Assembly (NCBI GenBank): GCA_021799965.1
Contig: JAJYZL010000034.1
Coordinates: 1 to 6,446 of the forward strand
Origin: a bacterium
GTDB lineage: Bacteria > Patescibacteriota > Minisyncoccia > UBA6257 > 02-FULL-45-10c
DNA length: 6,446 nucleotides
Direction: 5' to 3'
The notes below the pieces were generated by a model. That model did no database searches. It was not told the DNA's origin and was given only the letters and a program-made list of their open reading frames with translations. The position numbers and the translations under genes were made by a program. Below are positions 5,164-6,446 of this stretch, in pieces. The first letter of the stretch is position 1; the number at the start of each line of letters is the position of its first letter.

Positions 5164-6141
5164 ATGGATTTAATCAAAAAAATAGTAGTTACAATCGCAC
5201 TTGTCGTTTTTGTTTCTCTGGCATTATCGTATTTTGTTTTTATACAAGCTCCGCAAAAAACCGGAGAATTTCAGCAGTTTACAATCCAGATTAATGAAAC
5301 AAGCAATATTCAAATATCCAACGATCTTAAATCCGAAGGATTTATAAAAAGCTCTTGGATTTTAAATTTAATCTTGGATATAAGGGGAGTGGTGGTTATA
5401 CCCGGCGGATATAAATTATCAAAGATGATGAATGTTTGGGATATTGCAGGCGCGCTTTCCAAAAAACCTGATTTAGCGTGGATTGTAATTCCGGAGGGTC
5501 TACGTAAGGAGGAGATCGCGGATATTTTAGCTAATAAATTAGGATGGAGCGATTCTATGAAGGCGGAATGGCTTACAAAAGATACGATTACTCCGCCTGA
5601 ATATTTCGAGGGCGTGTATTTTCCGGATACATATTTAATTCCGGTAAGTGAAAATCCGCTACAGGTTGCTGAGCGATTACAGAAACACTTTAATGAAAAA
5701 TTTTCTGTATATGCCAAAGAAGCCGCGCAAAATAATATCAAATGGACGACAGCATTAACGCTGGCTTCGATTATTCAGAGAGAGGCGGCGGGAACAAATG
5801 ATATGCCTCTTATTTCGGGAATTCTTTGGAATAGATTGCTTAAGAATATGAGATTGGAAGTTGATTCAACTCTTCAATATGCGCGCGGAAATATCGGAAA
5901 TGGCTGGTGGGCGCCGATTACAGCTGCGGACAAAAAAATAAATTCTCCGTTCAATACTTATCTTCACGCAGGACTTCCTCCTCATCCAATCTCAAATCCA
6001 GGATTGGAAGCTATTAGCGCGGCTATAAATCCGCAGACGACTGATTGTCTTTATTATATTCACGACTCTTCAAAAACCATCCATTGTTCGGCAGATTACG
6101 CGGGTCAATTAGATAATATCAAAAAATATTTAGTGCAATAA
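5164..6141 (+). CDS. mltG: Endolytic murein transglycosylase MltG (YceG-like)
   Basis: From the ATG at 5164 the protein has 325 residues, near the usual 330-350. An N-terminal helix at about 6-28 anchors it in the membrane; a small LysM-like region follows (about 38-110, with IPEG at 109-112). The catalytic domain shows EGVYFPDTYLIP (149-160), LASIIQREA with the catalytic glutamate E207, MRLEVDSTLQYA, and NSPFNTYLHAGLPPHPISNPG. It cleaves nascent glycan strands next to the membrane and so limits their length. The family's C-terminal histidine motif (usually EHN) reads GQLDN here. A TTG at 5158 would add two residues; the ATG is preferred, and neither has an SD. It is third in the operon after a DedA gene, which fits a lipid-carrier/peptidoglycan role. 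No terminator is visible after it. Confidence 0.95.
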   Translation: MDLIKKIVVTIALVVFVSLALSYFVFIQAPQKTGEFQQFTIQINETSNIQISNDLKSEGFIKSSWILNLILDIRGVVVIPGGYKLSKMMNVWDIAGALSKKPDLAWIVIPEGLRKEEIADILANKLGWSDSMKAEWLTKDTITPPEYFEGVYFPDTYLIPVSENPLQVAERLQKHFNEKFSVYAKEAAQNNIKWTTALTLASIIQREAAGTNDMPLISGILWNRLLKNMRLEVDSTLQYARGNIGNGWWAPITAADKKINSPFNTYLHAGLPPHPISNPGLEAISAAINPQTTDCLYYIHDSSKTIHCSADYAGQLDNIKKYLVQ

Positions 6142-6147
6142 AATTAG

Positions 6148-6156
6148 TGTTATAAT
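6148..6156 (+). promoter_or_regulatory. Extended -10 element downstream of mltG
   Basis: TGTTATAAT recurs exactly as in the operon promoter at 4107-4115, starting 7 nt after the mltG stop codon. A start near 6163 would give a leader of about 187 nt for the partial gene at 6350. The 6142-6349 gap is otherwise very AT-rich, with A- and T-runs, one G-rich patch at 6324-6335 and no convincing hairpin terminator or ORF. Confidence 0.42.
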
Positions 6157-6349
6157 AAAAATATAGCTTTATTTTTTGTCGAAAAAGAAGCGTTTAAATT
6201 TAAAAAATATTATTTTTTAATTAAAAAAAAAGATCGTTTTGGTAATTTAAACAAGTTAGCTATTCATTGAGACAACCTTTTGTAATTATTTTATTTTTAA
6301 ATCATTCTCTGTTGTTGTTTTTTGCGGGGGTGGGGTAAATAGATTTAAA

Positions 6350-6446
6350 ATGCGAGAAAGTATCGACAAAACTGATTGCGACATGATTCGATCAATCCAG
6401 CAGGCGACAGGCAGCGATAAAAAACAACCCGAGCTAGTCATAGAGA
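6350..6446 (+). CDS. Start of an unidentified gene, cut by right edge
   Basis: The ATG at 6350 opens a frame of 32 codons to the edge with no stop. The visible product starts MRESIDKTDCDMIRSIQQ, is hydrophilic and has no signal peptide or helix-forming hydrophobic run; it belongs to no family I recognise. An in-frame stop at 6257-6259 and the absence of other ATG codons between favour this start. GGGGGTGGGG (6326-6335) ends 14 nt before the ATG, too far for a standard SD. Base composition in this stretch looks less AT-rich than in the gap before it, as coding sequence would. The opposite strand is also open here, so the call is uncertain. Confidence 0.5.
   Translation, partial: MRESIDKTDCDMIRSIQQATGSDKKQPELVIE

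Noticed and set aside
5310..5741. Minus-strand 143-codon frame opposite mltG
   Set aside because: Antisense to conserved MltG sequence; apparent composition follows from the complementary strand.
6192..6252. Inverted repeat GTTTAAATT/AATTTAAAC as mltG terminator
   Set aside because: Nearly all A/T, 43 nt apart and without a T-run; expected by chance in this composition.
6324..6335. G-rich patch as a G-quadruplex or SD
   Set aside because: Only two G-runs are present, too few for a quadruplex, and it is 14 nt from the ATG, beyond normal SD spacing.
6349..6440. Minus-strand frame with ATG near the right edge
   Set aside because: It continues into the low-complexity gap and stops there; the plus-strand frame has the more ordinary residue content. 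It is not excluded, given the short view.

Overview
The window looks like a chromosomal piece from an AT-rich bacterium with compact, divergent proteins. The best guess is a Candidate Phyla Radiation (Patescibacteria/Parcubacteria-like) genome. The grounds are the fused heavy-metal-domain/DsbD-like/cupredoxin protein at the left edge, the short RarA and MltG, orphan one-helix proteins, and several genes with no Shine-Dalgarno (SD) sequence. This placement is inference; no rRNA or other marker gene is present. No mobile element, tRNA, rRNA or CRISPR array was seen.

Layout. Positions 1-4051 are all on the minus strand; 4128 to the right edge is on the plus strand. Reading the minus strand in the direction of transcription: rarA (4051-2912), a bacteriohemerythrin (2873-2454) and its terminator, a predicted exported orphan (2325-1663) with its own promoter, SD and terminator, a previously hidden 39-residue one-helix membrane protein (1535-1416) with its own promoter, SD and terminator, and then an HMA/TauE-SafE(DsbD-like)/cupredoxin protein (1264 to beyond position 1). 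On the plus strand, a 129-residue one-helix protein, a DedA/VTT membrane protein and the endolytic transglycosylase MltG sit 7-15 nt apart and form a probable cell-envelope operon. A new promoter-like element follows mltG, and a partial gene of unknown function runs off the right edge.

Two styles of expression signal share the window. The exported orphan and the 39-residue gene have sigma70-type promoters with 17-nt spacers, AAGGAGG sites and hairpin terminators. The rarA, hemerythrin and 129-residue genes have no SD, and their best -10 boxes lie only 6-12 nt before the ATG, as expected for leaderless or near-leaderless mRNAs. rarA and the envelope operon diverge from a 76-nt gap carrying back-to-back extended -10 elements.

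Functionally, the left half combines metal/redox handling (HMA-DsbD-like-cupredoxin), O2 or diiron chemistry (hemerythrin) and replication-fork maintenance (RarA). The right half combines lipid-carrier/membrane homeostasis (DedA) and peptidoglycan strand termination (MltG). The items most worth follow-up are the small membrane protein gene with its stop codon in a terminator loop, the leaderless/SD contrast, and the metal-thiol-cupredoxin fusion.
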